DNA from: Bimuria novae-zelandiae CBS 107.79
Taxonomy: Eukaryota > Ascomycota > Dothideomycetes > Pleosporales > Didymosphaeriaceae
Direction of reading: 5' to 3'
Length of the DNA stretch: 64,000 nt
NCBI GenBank assembly: GCA_010015655.1
Contig: ML976659.1
Location: 1,458,659 to 1,522,658 of the forward strand
The translations under genes were made by a program, and so were the position numbers. Under the pieces are notes generated by a model that was not told the origin of the DNA, did no database searches, and worked only from the letters and a program-made list of their open reading frames with translations. Within the stretch, counting starts at the first letter, position 1; the number at the start of each line of letters is the position of its first letter. Positions 44,086-57,099 of the stretch are shown here, one piece after another.

Positions 44086-47000
44086 ATGCCTCTTACTAAC
44101 TATCTCACGAAGGAAGAACAGGCGCTTATTAATAAGGATAGTTAGGGCTAGCCCTTTAATATTAATAAGAATACAGATATTATAAAAATTAATATAAAGA
44201 GTGTAAACATATGCATCCTCTTCTACTACTAGATCTCCCGAAACAAAGAATAGGAGGACTATGAGCTATAGGAGTAGATAACTGTTATCTTTAAAGGATA
44301 GCTAAAAGAACTCTTTAATAAAGGTAATAAATTTTTTATTACTAAATTACGAGACCACCTACGCAAGCAAGGCGTTTTTGTAGCTAAGGATAGTAAGTTA
44401 ATTACTTATAACATTGTAGAAGCGCTGCAGGGCGACTATTACGAATAGACTAATAAAGAGGTTACTTACTAGCTTAAAATAAATAAGAGGTTTAACTCGC
44501 GCTTTAATCTAAATCTTGCGATATCGCCTCTATATAATACGCCTCTATTATAGCAATCTTCTTAATAACCCTTTATACATCTTGCTTCTCCTTAACTAGC
44601 TCTAACAGCACGCACTATCTACTAACCTATACCTCCACTAAAATGGCAGCCTACTACATACCTGCCCCCTTATTAGCAGCACAACGCGCCTTTATCCTCT
44701 ACGCAGCAGCTGAACCAGTATAATACGTACAACCCCTATCTATAGCACGAAAGCCCTACAGACGCCACACGTCTTAACAACGCATATTGACTTATTACAG
44801 ACCTTTGCAAGCTATATAATAATAAAAAGCGCTTTAGAGGTAAGCTATATAACGTGTTTAACACTAAATTTAGAATCTTCCGAGATAATTATAGCAAGAT
44901 AGGGCTACCTAAGCAACACTAGGATTAAGCTTTTTTTATTATACTAAAAGATAGAGCGTCTAACTACTACTATAACTGCCTCGCGGGTCAGGGCTATAAT
45001 CTTAAGACAATAATAGGTATAACGAAGAGCCACTTCTATAATAAGGAGAATTATTAATTATACCTTAGCAAGTAGAGAATAATTACACTAGTACGTATAA
45101 TTAGCGTCTACCTTAATAAATCTCGTCTTAATGCTCTTTAATTACTTATTAACAAGCTCTAAAAGCTTCAACGCGGGCTAGGCTATAACTACTAAGGTAA
45201 TAACGTGCTACGCGAACAACTACTTAACGCGTATAATAATATTAAGGACTATAACCTTACCCTCTTTACCTTAGTGCCTACTTTTAAAGGCCTCTACTCT
45301 ACTCTACGCTTATCTATTAGCGCTACCACCCGCTCGCGCGAGGCGCGCAATCCAAGCCTAACGTAATATACTACTAATAAGGAGTATTAGAACTACTATA
45401 ACCTCTAACACCCCTATAAGGACGACCCCAACGTAAACGGCCATAAGCAGTACTAGACTAATAGGACCTATAGAGGTAAAGGCTTACAGAGAGGTTAAGG
45501 TAATAGATTGCAAGGATTCTCGTCGCGCTTCTTGCTACAAGACGTTAATAACCGTGGACCCTATTAAGGTAACTCTCGAGGGTCACCCTTCTAACAGCCA
45601 CTACCACCTAAGCAACTACAATCTTAAAAGAAATACTTTATTTATAGTAAGCCTGGCTACTAATTAATAAAGCACTCTAGGGATAAGCGCAAGTAATCCT
45701 ATTATAGATTTTATTAGATAGCGTTAGCCTACTTATATAACGCGCAACCTAACGTCACTAACTTTTACGCTTTCCTAACTAAGTACGAAGGTATCGAAAT
45801 TAATAACAAGGCCTAGTAGATACTTGCTATAGAAATAATAACTAAGGGAGATTAGTTTATTACTAAGTTCTCTAGTATAATTAACAGTAATTAGATAATT
45901 ACCTACCTAAATAACCAAGCTATATACTACGCAACTACACGAATTAACGCGTTTAGGGCTATAGATAACACGCTCGCCACCGTATTTACGTTTAAGAATT
46001 AATATAATAAGAAAGTCTTTTAGGGCATTATGCCTGACACGGGAGCCTCAGGCGTCTCGACAGCTAGAAAACTATAAGCGACTACTCTATAGGCAGCCAC
46101 AAGCTTATAAATAGATACCTTAACGGCTAGGCAGCACTAAATCCGCTTTAGTAGAGGCTAGGCAATTACATCCATAGGCACCCTACACGTCGACACAGCA
46201 ATTAGTAAAGTCACGTTCCACGTGCTACCTACTAATACGCTATTCTTACTCTATCTAGCCAACATAGATAGACTAGGCGTCAGATATAACAACCTGCGCA
46301 ACGTACTAGTCCAGGGCAACCAGCTACACCTAGTTATACGTAAATAGGGCCATCCATGGCTCCTTATAAATCAACCTAAACGCACCGCAGCCGCCAGCTA
46401 CCACCTTATAGAGACTAAGCTACGCTAGCTCCACTAACGATTTAGCTACCTATTAGCTTATTAGCTCTACGACTTGCTTATTCGCGCTAGCTATAATAAT
46501 ATCTATAAGAAGCTTATTAACAAGCTCGTTAAGTACTACTAATAGTGCTAACTAAATTAGAAAGCACCTAGACGCTTTAGATTTAAGCTTAAGGAACCAG
46601 ACCTAGACTTTAACTATAAGGTAATTATTAATATTATATGCCTAAATAGAAAACCTGTCCTACATATAGTTAACGACGCGACCGCCTTTTAAGCTACTCG
46701 CTTTCTTAAAGATGTATTAGCCGCAAGCACTTAGGACGCTCTACGGCATTACTAAATTAATACCTACCTTAGACCGCCTAAGTATCTTGTCTATAACGCC
46801 GGCAGGAACTTTATTTCTACTAAATTTAAGTAACTTACTAAGTCACTATTAATTAATATTAAAGAAGTACCTATAGAAGCTCATAACAGCGTAGGTAAGG
46901 TAGAGCGGTACTATACTCTATTACGACGTGCTTTTAAGACTATCTAAGCCGATTTACCTATAATAATAAACAGGTAGCTTATCTTATAAATGGCTGTTAA

Positions 47001-48510
47001 AGCTGTTAATAACACTACAGGTCCTAATAGCCTAGTGTCTACGCTCCTTATCTTCGGCGCCTACCCACGAATAATAGAAGACTCTCCCCTATCGCTATTA
47101 ATTACTTAACGCGCTGCTGTTATTAAAAAGGCTATAAGAGAGGTATAATAGGTACACGAGACGCGCTAAATTAATAATACGCTAGTAACGCGTAATAAAC
47201 CTATAACGCTTAAAATAACTATACTACCTATTAACTCCGACGTGCGCGTCTGGCGCGAGAAGGATGAATAAATAGGGCCCTATAAGCTTATTACTATAAT
47301 AAATAAGACCTGTATAATACAGCTACCACATGGCCCTATAAATTTCCGCTCAACGGTTGTTAAGCCGTACTACACGGATACCTCCCTAATAAATAACAAA
47401 CCAGCCACGCCACTAGTAATTAATAATAAGAATAATAGCTACCCGATAGATATGCTAGACAACGGAGATAATAACTAGGACAAAGATAGCAAAACTAGTG
47501 TAACTAACTAGCATTAAGAACAAGCTTCTAAACTCCCTTAATAAAAACGCGATCGACCTAAAGGTAGCAAGAACAAGCCTAAAGCCACTATAGCCCACGC
47601 GAACCCTCCTAGGATAGCTCGTGCAGCTCCTATAGCGTATACTATTTATACAGCGCCTAACAAAGCTCACATAATAGAGGTCTTTATAACGCACAAAGAG
47701 AACACCAACTGGCTACTTTCTGTTTAGTTACGTAAAGAGCAAAGGATAACTACACCTAGCTAACTATTTAAGCTATTATATAATAAGGAAATTAATAGCC
47801 TTATTACTAACAAAGTCTTCCGCTTTAAGTAATACGATCCCTGCAAGCACTAAGGATGGATTTTTAAGTTATAACTAGTACGCGAAATTAAAGGCAAGAC
47901 TACTGCTACCCTATACAAGAAATTACGCCTCGTAGTGTAAGGCTATTAAGATAACGGCAAAGCAATAATCCTCACCTAATCGCTAACTATCTAGCGAGCT
48001 AGCTAACAAATTATACTAGCTATTGCTCCTTCACTTATGCGTAATAGAGTTATATCGATAAATAGAGAGATCTCGCTCTGGCTACGAGATATTACCTAAG
48101 CATATGTATAGTCACGCATAAAGCTCAACCAAGTAGTTATCGCCCACTTACCTAAGGAAATTAAATATAAGTATCCACCTAGCACGGTTATAATAGTTAA
48201 GAAGCCCCTATACAGCCTAGCTAAAGCTAGTACCTATTAGTGGGTAACGTACAGTGCTTATTATAAGGAAAAGCTTTACATAGAGACCTTAACATATGAC
48301 CCATGCCTACTTGTGACCACTACTTAGGACGCCTTTAGCATAGTAGGCATGTAGACTAACGACACACTTATTCTTGCGGATAAATGTTTCTCTAACCTAG
48401 AGGAGAAGGAGTTAACGTTTATAGCTAAGCTAAAGAAGAAGCTAACACCTACTACTTTATTAATTTTTAATAGCTATGTCCTATTAATTAATCACACTAG
48501 CAAGCTCTTA
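44086..48510 (+). pseudogene. Copia E Gag-Pol, first part, RIP-degraded
   Basis: From ATG 44086 (MPLTNYLTKEEQALINKDS) a Gag-like region, a zinc-knuckle relic near 45,632-45,680 (YFIYSKPGY...KHS, Cys to Tyr), an aspartic protease motif PDTGASGVSTAR at about 46,033, a GAG-pre-integrase/integrase relic (46.4-47.3 kb) and the start of reverse transcriptase (47.8-48.5 kb). Stops are frequent and are TAA/TAG. Confidence 0.75.
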
Positions 48511-48662
48511 TGTTAGTGATCAGTAGGGTAGCAAGTAGGAATGAGAGACTGAGTTAATTGTAACAAGCTAAACAGTGGAACTGCTTAAGTAGCAGAATCG
48601 TGATCAGCAACTAGTCTACATCAGGTTGGTGATATCATGTGATATTATATTCCACTCTAACA
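48511..48662 (-). repeat. 3' LTR of Copia D
   Basis: 152 bp, left copy; the element reads leftward, so this is its 3' LTR. Confidence 0.9.
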
Positions 48663-48761
48663 CACCTCCTACAGCACAAAGGTTGCGGAGTGCTATTAGG
48701 TAAAATAAAGCAAAACGAGTGAACAGAGGGCCTCTAGGGCACCTCCTTAGGAAGAACTCTA

Positions 48762-51700
48762 TTATGCAACAAACCTATCCTCCTTAAAATTAACACTATA
48801 TTGGCGGATATTAGTTATTCCTAGTTGCTTTAAGAATCGCTCATACTTGCTAATATTAGAGAGAGACTTCGTTAATCTATTAGCGGGCATATCAGCAGTT
48901 CCTATCCAGGTAACGTCTAAGTTCCCGGCTTGAACTTGCTCGCGGATCCACATCTAATGCACTTTAATATGTCTCAGTTTTGTGTCAAGCTTTTCTTCAT
49001 CTTTGTTCGCGATAGAGACCGTTTGCTAGTTATCGCAGTACAGTGTAGGTCGAACCTCTAGATTAAACCCAATAGCTTCAAAGGTGTTCATCCACCAGGA
49101 TAACTCGGTGCCAGCAGTTGATAGGGTAAACAGTTCGGCCTTAGTAGTTAACTTAGCAATAGATCTCATGATTTTTGCCTTCCAATCAATAACCATGCCG
49201 TAGAGCTTAAACATATAGGCAAAAGAGCTTCGAGTAGTATTAGGATCGTCGGCAAACGCAGCATTAAAGGCACTAAAGAATAATAACTCCTTAGTATCCT
49301 TATTATTAATTTAATAAATGTAGTTAGCGTTCTTAGAGCGTGCTGCTGATGCCCTAATTGCCTAGAATCGAAAGTCGTATAAGTACTGCCACACAGATTT
49401 GATGGCAGCAAGATGCTTTTAGCTTGGATTATTAAGATGGCGGGCGAGTATTAAGTGCGCCTTTGCCACATCAGGCCGGGTAAAGTATAAGATAAAACCC
49501 AGGCATCTAACTAGGATCTAGTACAGGCGGGTGCGCTCCTTATTAGGTTCATCTATACTTAGAGGAAGGTAAGACTCGCGCAAAGGGACCTTCGGGTGTT
49601 AGCTTCCCTAAAGAAGATTGTGGTCATGGCAGACTTTTACAATGTAGGAGTCTTGGATCATCCAGACCTTGCCTTTTACATAGTCTCTAATAATGCGTAT
49701 TCCTAGGAACTAACCTAGTTCTCCTAAGATCCGTGTCTTGTATCGTTTTGTAAACTCGCGTTCAAACTGTTGATGATGTTGCTTATCGCCTTTGCGGAAA
49801 AGGACGACGATATCATCTACATAGTAGAATAGTATTAGCTTGCCATTAGTAAAAAGGCAAGGGATACCCCTCACTTGCGTAAAGCCCATATTAACAAGTG
49901 TCTTTTTCAGGTGTTTGTGCCACAGCGCTGGAGCATCCTTGAGCCCATACAGTGCTCGGCGTAATCGCATCATATTGCCTAGCCTGTCTCGGAACCCATC
50001 TGGAGTCCAGATATAACAAAGTCGGGCCAGGTACACATTGAGAAAAGCATTCTTAACGTCGTACTGGTAGGCAAGGAGCCCAAAGGCGCACATAATAGCG
50101 ATAAGAAAGCGAAGCGTTCGAGCCGCAAGGGTAGCTGCGTAGGTATCATCCCAAGTCGTCTGCAGATCTCCTCTTACGACTAGTCGAGCCTTGTAGCTAG
50201 TCAAGTAGCCATCAGCATCAAACTTGTATGTGAAAACCCACATTAGCGGCAGAGTCTCAGCATCTGGGTGCTCCTTCACATCATCTTTCACCTTCTCAAA
50301 TACACCTTTGTGAAGCTGCTCCTCAATCTCCTTGTCCGCAGCAGCGAACCACTTATCCGCATTAGGGCGAGGTTTAACTTCAATCCAGTTCTTTGGTGGC
50401 GGTGGTAGCTGATCACGGTGTACCTTCCACTCTTCCTTTGGCGGCGGCTGCATAATTACCGTAGCAAATGTTTGCCAGTACAGAGATGCGTGCGTACTAA
50501 AGTGGTCTCCAGGCGTATCGTCTTCTTTACCACCTCCCCGGCGACGGGACCCTAGAACAATATTGTCTGCAGCAATACTAGGGTTTGTTCGTCTTGGAGC
50601 ATTGTTCTGGCGACGGTTTGGCGCAGTATCTCCAGGAGCAACCTCTCTCTAGCCTTTTGGTTGAGTACGTGTTGAGGCTGATCGATCTGGAGTAATTGGT
50701 GCTGGCGTTTCTTGAGGTGTAGGTAGTCCTCCAGCAGCTTCCTGCTGAATTTGCACTTTGGCCTTATCCTGCTTAACAGCCTCCTCCTCTTTAGCCGCAT
50801 CCTCAACTGTCGGTTAACGAAGTATTATATCACGACGGATCTGCTTAATAACAGGGTCTTCCTCATTGTCTGATGAATCAATATCAAGAATAGCAACCAC
50901 ATGTCGTTCCTCCTCGGTCAAAAGTTGAGATTCCAGCGGAGAGTACTGTTGTCGTAGGAAAACGACGTCTCGGGTTCGAACAACCCTATCGCTTCCTGGG
51001 ACCTAGATGCGAAAGATGTTTGTTCCTTCGTATCCAACCAACCATCCAGTGATCGCTCGCGATTCAAGCTTATCACCTTTGGCCACCTTCGTGTCTCGAA
51101 ATAGAGCCTTCGCTCCGATAACATCTACATGCGCTAGAGATGGCTTCACCTTGCGCACAACTTCGTAGGGTGTCTTCCAACCAAGAACCTCTGTTGGTAA
51201 TCGATTGAGCATGTATATGGCCGTCAGGCACAGCTCGTTCGTTAGCGTCTTAGGCAAATATACTGCAATTCGCAGGGTCCTAGCCATTGTGATAATAAGA
51301 TTGCCAGCCTTCTCAGTAAGGCCAGTCATTTCTTCCGCTCCAATAGCACGAGGCTTAACTGCGATGCCCAGGTCTACAAAGATATCCTAAAGATTAGCAA
51401 AGCCTTTCTCGTTGTCACAACGAATATATACAACAATAGCGTTAAATTAGGTATATATCTATACTAGCATTTGTCGAACAGCGCGCGTAAGGGTGGCTTT
51501 TGTCTTGTCACGAAGAGTCTTCCCTAAATAGTATCTGCTATATTAACACACAGCGTGTAACAGCCATTTATCCTTATTATAGCAAGCTTCACCGGTCTTT
51601 CTAAGCTGTACAAGGTTAATACTAATTTGTTTAAAGGGCCAGGTTGCAGGCTTGCGTTGAGGGCGTTGACTAATAATCTTTAAGAGCTTAGAGTTAATAC

Positions 51701-53378
51701 AATCCTCGTACTCCTTCTATAGCGGAGCTCTAGGCCTAGCATTAAGCTTAATGCCATCTACTACCTGCTCTAGGTGTTTAATCGCGCGTTGCCCTATGTG
51801 AGCTAGCATCTGATGCGCTTCTGTAGGTGTAACTTGTAGAGGCTTCCGCTCTACACTGCTTGGCTTGGTTGACTTTGATTAAATTGCGAATGTGTACAAC
51901 TCCGATGCGTTTGGACGTGATGCCTTGTTAGAGTCTATAACCTAATAGTTACCCTGCTTATCAAGTGTGTAGAATATGTCTATTAGAGCGCTCCTTAGAT
52001 AGAGACAGCTTCGTCCTGAGTCGAACTTAATACTAACTGATTGACAGCGTGATAGTGACACTACTGATGTAAAGAACGTGGGGATAAGTGCTACCTATGT
52101 GATAGTCACTCGTCGTTCGCTAGTTAGAGTATTAACAAATAACTTGACGTTTCCTTACTTATGTATCTGCAGGGCCTGTGTGCCCGCTAGCAGGATATTA
52201 TCTAAGTGCCCGTCTTTAATCTTCTCCTAAGTCTTTGGCCGATGATTCGTGACATGAAGATTGGAGCTAGGATCAAGAATCCACTTGTTAATTAATGGCG
52301 GTGGAGGCTGTTGAGCAGCAGCTGTACTAAGTAGAGTAATAACCTGAGCTATATTCTAGCTACCTTGCTATTATATAACTGCTCCCGTTGAGTTTTGCGC
52401 GTTTAATGGAGGATGTCCAGTGTCTAGTAAGAAATTATTCTTGTTGGCAGAATTCTTATTGGCAGTAGCTACTTTTTCGCTAGCTTTCTTTTTAGCTATA
52501 AACAGAGCTGCGCTTAGAGGGTTGCCTTTGCCTAATTTCCTTACTTTGTCAAACTCGGCTGAAACAGCTGGGTCGGACTTCCATCCAGTAGGTCGGAGAG
52601 AAGGCACCACATAGTAGCACTGCTTGAACAGGTGCTGTTCTCCGCAGATGCAAGTAACTGTTCGCTTCTGGGTGTTGGTGTTTGGACTAGACTGTCCTAA
52701 AACCGCGTACGTTCCAAGTGCTGACGCTACAGGGTTCATAGTGCGTCGAAAGCGTCGATAGTTCTCTACCAGTGCAACAGGATCCATGTATATAGTTCCA
52801 TTCATCTCAGCTCGCGTAATCTCCTGGATTTCGTGCGTAACAAAGGACTCGTCGATTCCCCTAATTGCTCGGAGAAAGTCCTGCTATGCGCGATAGTCCT
52901 AGACCTTAGGTAGTTTCAGTTTAATTATATCGCGAAGGATAGTGATATAGCTCTTATACTAAGTATCTATCTTCTATCGTTGCGGAACCTTCTTAATCTT
53001 GTTATACTGCTTAAGTAACTTATACTTGCGCTCTGCTACTAACATGCAGAATATTTTCTTAAGTTGTGTAAGTTATTTATGTAGTGTTTTAGCATCCTTA
53101 ATAACTAGGATATGCCTGTTAGCGATTATCCTTGCAATCTCTCGTGTTAAGTTATTAAGAGTGTTCTCCTTCTTCTGCCAGGCTGCCAGCTTCGTTGCGT
53201 AGAATCCATGCCAGAAGGTGTAGTCCTCTCGTTTAGGTCTTATAAGTTTGTCGGGTTTAATATTATCGTCGCCCTGGACAATGCTTGAATTCTCGTCGGG
53301 TGAGACCTTTTTGAATGAGCGTAGTAGCCGCTCCTTGGGTTTTTCACTATAGATCTTCTTAACAGTATCTACTGCCAA
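48762..53378 (-). pseudogene. Copia D Gag-Pol, mildly RIP-mutated
   Basis: On the minus strand: a Gag-like segment at 53,378-52,371 with a Cys-rich CICGEQHLFKQC, integrase around 51,330-51,000, and a long open reverse-transcriptase block 50,453-49,710 with the active site FYYVDDIVVLF intact and YGLKDAPALWHK. An RNase H block at 49,214-48,762 ends in the typical ADMPANRLTKSL. Stops between blocks (TAG/TAA) break the polyprotein. Confidence 0.85.
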
Positions 53379-53628
53379 ATCTGGGTTATAATAATCCCAG
53401 ATCTTGTATGCCTCAGCGGTCCTCTTTCGTAGAAAGATCTACTTCGACCAATCGCTTGGCTTGTCAAGGATAATTGTTTCCTTAACGATTAGCTTGTCCT
53501 CCTTATTACTTATCATGGCAAACTAGAGCTCGTCGAGATAATCTCCGTCGTGGAAAGCGTATGCGTAGTAAGTAGGTAGAGTGATAATGTAAACTGTAGT
53601 CAGATTAAGCGTAGGCCGGGCTTATAAC

Positions 53629-53780
53629 TGTTAGTGATTAGTAGGGTAGTAAGTAGGAATAAGAGACTAAGTTGATTGTAACAAGCTAAACAGTAGAACT
53701 GCTTAAGTAGCAGAATCGTGATCAGCAACTAGTCTACATCAGGTTGGTGATATCATGTGATATCATATTCCACTCTAACA
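53629..53780 (-). repeat. 5' LTR of Copia D
   Basis: 152 bp, right copy. Confidence 0.9.
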
Positions 53781-53785
53781 TCTTA

Positions 53786-54700
53786 CTATAACAAAAAAAA
53801 TTAGGGCAAGAAGATTCAGCTTATTAACGTAAGCTTAGCTAACTATTAATAATAGTACGTTAAGTAGAGGGCTCGCGGCGCCTACATCGCGAGCATCTGC
53901 CAACCAGAGGCGACTTTTAACCTCTCTATTACTGCACAAACTTAGGAGCCTACCGTCAACGACGTTAACGCGTTAAACAAACGCCTATAGTGGCAACTAA
54001 ACAATCTTAATCGTGGCCTCACCTATAAGGCACTTAACCTAGCTTAGGCTAAAGTCTTTATATTCGTTAATGGCTCCTTCGCAAACAACAAAGATTTAAG
54101 TAGCTAAATTAGCTACACAATTATAGTAGCTATAGAAGACGCTACTAACACGGAGTTTACTATTTATAGCAATCTTATTTACTAGAGCTCCGCGAAGAGT
54201 AAACGCGTGACCTAGAGCGTCCTTGCGTTAGAGATCTACGTAATAGTAGAAGGCGTTAACCTCGCCTACTCTATCACCTCAACGCTTGCCATGGTTACAA
54301 AGCAGCTTAGTCTGCTATCTCTCCCCCTAGTAGTTTGTACAGACTCATACTCACTATATGAGTGTATTGTCAAGCTAGGAACGACTAAGGAAAAACGACT
54401 AATAATTAATATTATAGCCTTACGTCAATCCTATAAGAGAAGGGAGTTATTTAAGGTTTAATAGGTAAATAGCTAAGACAACCCTGCCAACGCTATAACA
54501 AAAACATCGCTAAATAAAGCCCTAGAAACTCTTATTAATATAAACTTGCTGCGTATACGAGTTAACGGATAAGTAACACGCAAGGACCCCACAAACTAGC
54601 TCTAATAATAATTACGACAACCACCACAGTTATTACCTTCCGACTTTCGCAAACAGCCTCTCCAGCAAGTGTACACCTAATCCACACTCATTTTACTATA
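53786..54700 (+). pseudogene. Copia E RNase H part, RIP-degraded
   Basis: Continuation of Copia E after Copia D: degraded reverse-transcriptase end, then the RNase H region with FVNGSFANNKDLSS and SSAKSKRVT...SVLALEIY (about 54.06-54.24 kb), and CTDSYSLYECIVKLGTTKEKR. Many TAG/TAA stops. Confidence 0.75.
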
Positions 54701-54710
54701 AAAGAAAAGC

Positions 54711-54956
54711 TGCCAGTGTCTGCACTGCCTCGCCTTCCGCGCTAAGGGAACTATGTAACCCTTGTACCCCCTCACTTCCAGTTAACCTAATACTGTACCG
54801 AAACCCCTTCGCCTCCACACCACCTGGTACTCGCTCACATCCACGAGAACTGGAAGGAAGGTATATAGAACTATTACAGAACACACAGACAATACAGACA
54901 CTAGATACTAAAGACAGAGAGTTACTTGTTCATTCCTTGCTACCTGTGAACCGACA
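54711..54956 (+). repeat. 3' LTR of Copia E
   Basis: Ends CCGACA at 54956. The start is placed at TGCCAGTGTC (54711), just after a purine tract (AAAAGAAAAG); the start is probable rather than proven because the other LTR is cut by the gap. Confidence 0.75.
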
Positions 54957-56245
54957 TTAATAATTACTAGTAGCTCTTTATTATAGATCTTATAGTTAAG
55001 CTCTACTCCTAAAATCTTTCTTACGTAATAGAAGACTAGTCTCTATTTCTTATTATTATATTCTTATAGTAGTATAGATCCTAGCCCATAATCTAATGCG
55101 TTCGTATAAATACGATGTTACTATTCTAGGTTATACATCTATAGTAGGGGTGCCATTAGGAATAGGCGCTTTAGTTATTTAAAAGCTCTTTTCTCTACTT
55201 TTTATAGAGATTGCTATTTTCCTGTCTTTATTAGTTCCGTTAGTAGAGTAGTAACCTTAGAGTAGTTTCTAATAAATTTATAATAGAAGTTAGTAAAGCC
55301 TAAAAAGGATTAAATATCCTTTACTAATTTTAGTAATAATTATTCTTTTATTATTATAATCTTCTTTAAATCTATTTTAATACCTTCCCAGAATATCACA
55401 AATGCTAGATATTCTGTCTTAGTAACGTGGAATCTACACTTTTTAGGATGTAGGAGTAGTCTATGCTCTTATAGCTTTTATAACACCTTACGGACATGCT
55501 CTTTATACTCTTCCAGAGTGCCGCTAGAGTACACTAGTATATTATTAAGGTATGCCGTGTAGAATACGTCTAAGTATTTATATAATACTTAATTTATTAG
55601 TTCTTAGAAGGTTACTAGGGCGTTTATTAGTCTTATTAGTATAACTATATACTTAAAGAGGCTATATCGCGTGCAAAAAGCTATTTTCTATTTATAACTT
55701 TTTATAATTTAAATCCTATAAAATCTATCCTAGACGTTAAATTTGGTAAACTACTTAGCTGCTTAGAGTTAATCTATAAGCTCTATTATTAATAGTAATA
55801 AGTAGTAGTTTTTCACGGTTATAGCGTTTAGCTATTTATAATCTACACAGAGTCGCAGTCTGCCGTCTTTTTTATAAATAAAAAGTATAGGGAAGGCTAT
55901 AGGACTATAACTAAGTCTTTACTTTTCTAAGCACAGATTCTTCTGTATTAGCTTTTTTAACTTTTTGTTTTATTTATAGGTAAGGGGCCTTAGGCGTTTT
56001 AGCTATAGCTTAGCTCCCTTTACTAGTAGTATCTCGTAATCCTACTCCTTATATTTAAGTAGAATAGTTTTATTGTGTTCCTTAAATAAGTCTGTAAATT
56101 CCTTATATTCTTCTAGGAGGCCTAGGTTGTCTAGGGCTATTTTAGCTTTTTAGACCTATATATAGCTTACCCTTCCTAGGTGTCGCTTTAAGATCCTATC
56201 TATCTTATAAACTAATATTTCTTATATTATAAATAGTCGGTTCCC
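54957..56245 (-). pseudogene. Gypsy A reverse transcriptase and RNase H, RIP-degraded
   Basis: Minus strand from 56,245: KGAKL...RLRPLTYK, FIYKKDGRLRLCVDYK near 55.85 kb, an active site reading AYLNNILVYS near 55.53-55.57 kb (both catalytic Asp replaced by Asn), and at the left end ELNYKIYNKELLVII, the RNase H motif where Copia E is inserted. Confidence 0.8.
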
Positions 56246-56703
56246 TGTTAAGTCCTAGAAGGATAGCTAATCCCTATAGGGGTAAGGTTGGTTCTCGGGC
56301 AGGAATGCTTGGTAGGATGGGAGAGGTTGTAGTGATAGCTTGCGCTTGTCACTGGGGCGTTGGTATCGAAGGTGTGTACAGCACAATCAAATCAACAAGG
56401 TTGCTTACTCAGATCCAAACGATAGATTGATAAACAAGATTGAACACGAATGCCATAAGGGTATTCGTGTCGGTTTATATACAAGAGGTTTATTGGTTAC
56501 CGTCCACCTATCTTTCTGCCATCCTATCTTTCTGGTGGATGGTCGTGTCATCCATGGATGGTATACCGTCCATGTTCTTGGCTGGATGGTATGTCTTGGC
56601 TAGATGGTACATCACGTGACCTCGGTTGCGCAACCCCACCAAGTGTCACCCCCGCTGAGGGCCCGTTGGTCCTCCGCGTCCCATACATGTTCAGATCCTA
56701 ACA
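56246..56703 (-). mobile_element. Solo LTR C (Gypsy F family)
   Basis: 458 bp, same family and length as the 5' LTR of Gypsy F, in reverse orientation, flanked by perfect TTCCC duplications (56241-56245 and 56704-56708). No internal sequence, hence a solo LTR inside Gypsy A. Less RIP-damaged than the F copies (it keeps TACCAACGCCCC and similar). Confidence 0.92.
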
Positions 56704-56755
56704 TTCCCCTTCCATGTCTAAGATTCTTAAATAGTTCTTTTTCGCTAAGGCTTAT

Positions 56756-56979
56756 TGTCAGATTTGATAGTGTTCTGTCACTTTGAGATAATGCAATGAT
56801 GAGAATTAATGGTTGTGATGATTTATTGATGATGTTGGTGTTCTGTGTGTGTCTGGAATGCAGATGTGTGCGAGGCTCCAAATAAGTGCCGCTGCAGCGC
56901 TAGCCCTATTTAGAATAGTACAAAAGAGAGAGTGCTCCAGCCTCATATCCACAACAGATAGAGGCCATATAATCGGACA
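56756..56979 (-). repeat. 3' LTR of Copia B
   Basis: 224 bp, left copy. Confidence 0.9.
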
Positions 56980-57099
56980 CACCCCCTCAGCTTGGGCTTA
57001 TCCTCAAGCTGGACCTTCGCATTATTCATCTGTCCATTATTCCAACTTAAAGGCCTCTATCCTCTGCTGTAGATCCTGCAGGGCAACCTCTTGATCAGT

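Larger units (their letters stand above)
48511..53780 (-). mobile_element. Copia D, full length, minus strand
   Basis: 5270 bp with 152-bp LTRs at 48511-48662 and 53629-53780 (TGTTAGTGAT...CACTCTAACA) and a perfect 5-bp TSD, TCTTA (48506-48510 and 53781-53785). The LTRs differ at seven sites, all C/T or G/A in CpA/TpG context, five of them mutated in the right LTR and two in the left. It is inserted in the Copia E reverse-transcriptase region. Confidence 0.92.
43619..54956 (+). mobile_element. Copia E, interrupted by Copia D
   Basis: Ty1/Copia element on the plus strand. The right 140 bp of its 5' LTR (43619-43758) equal the last 140 bp of its 3' LTR (54817-54956) with one C/T difference. 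The internal part is split by Copia D (48511-53780, with TCTTA TSD). It was inserted in the RNase H region of Gypsy A; the right flank is TTAAT (54957-54961), the left one is in the gap. Confidence 0.85.
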
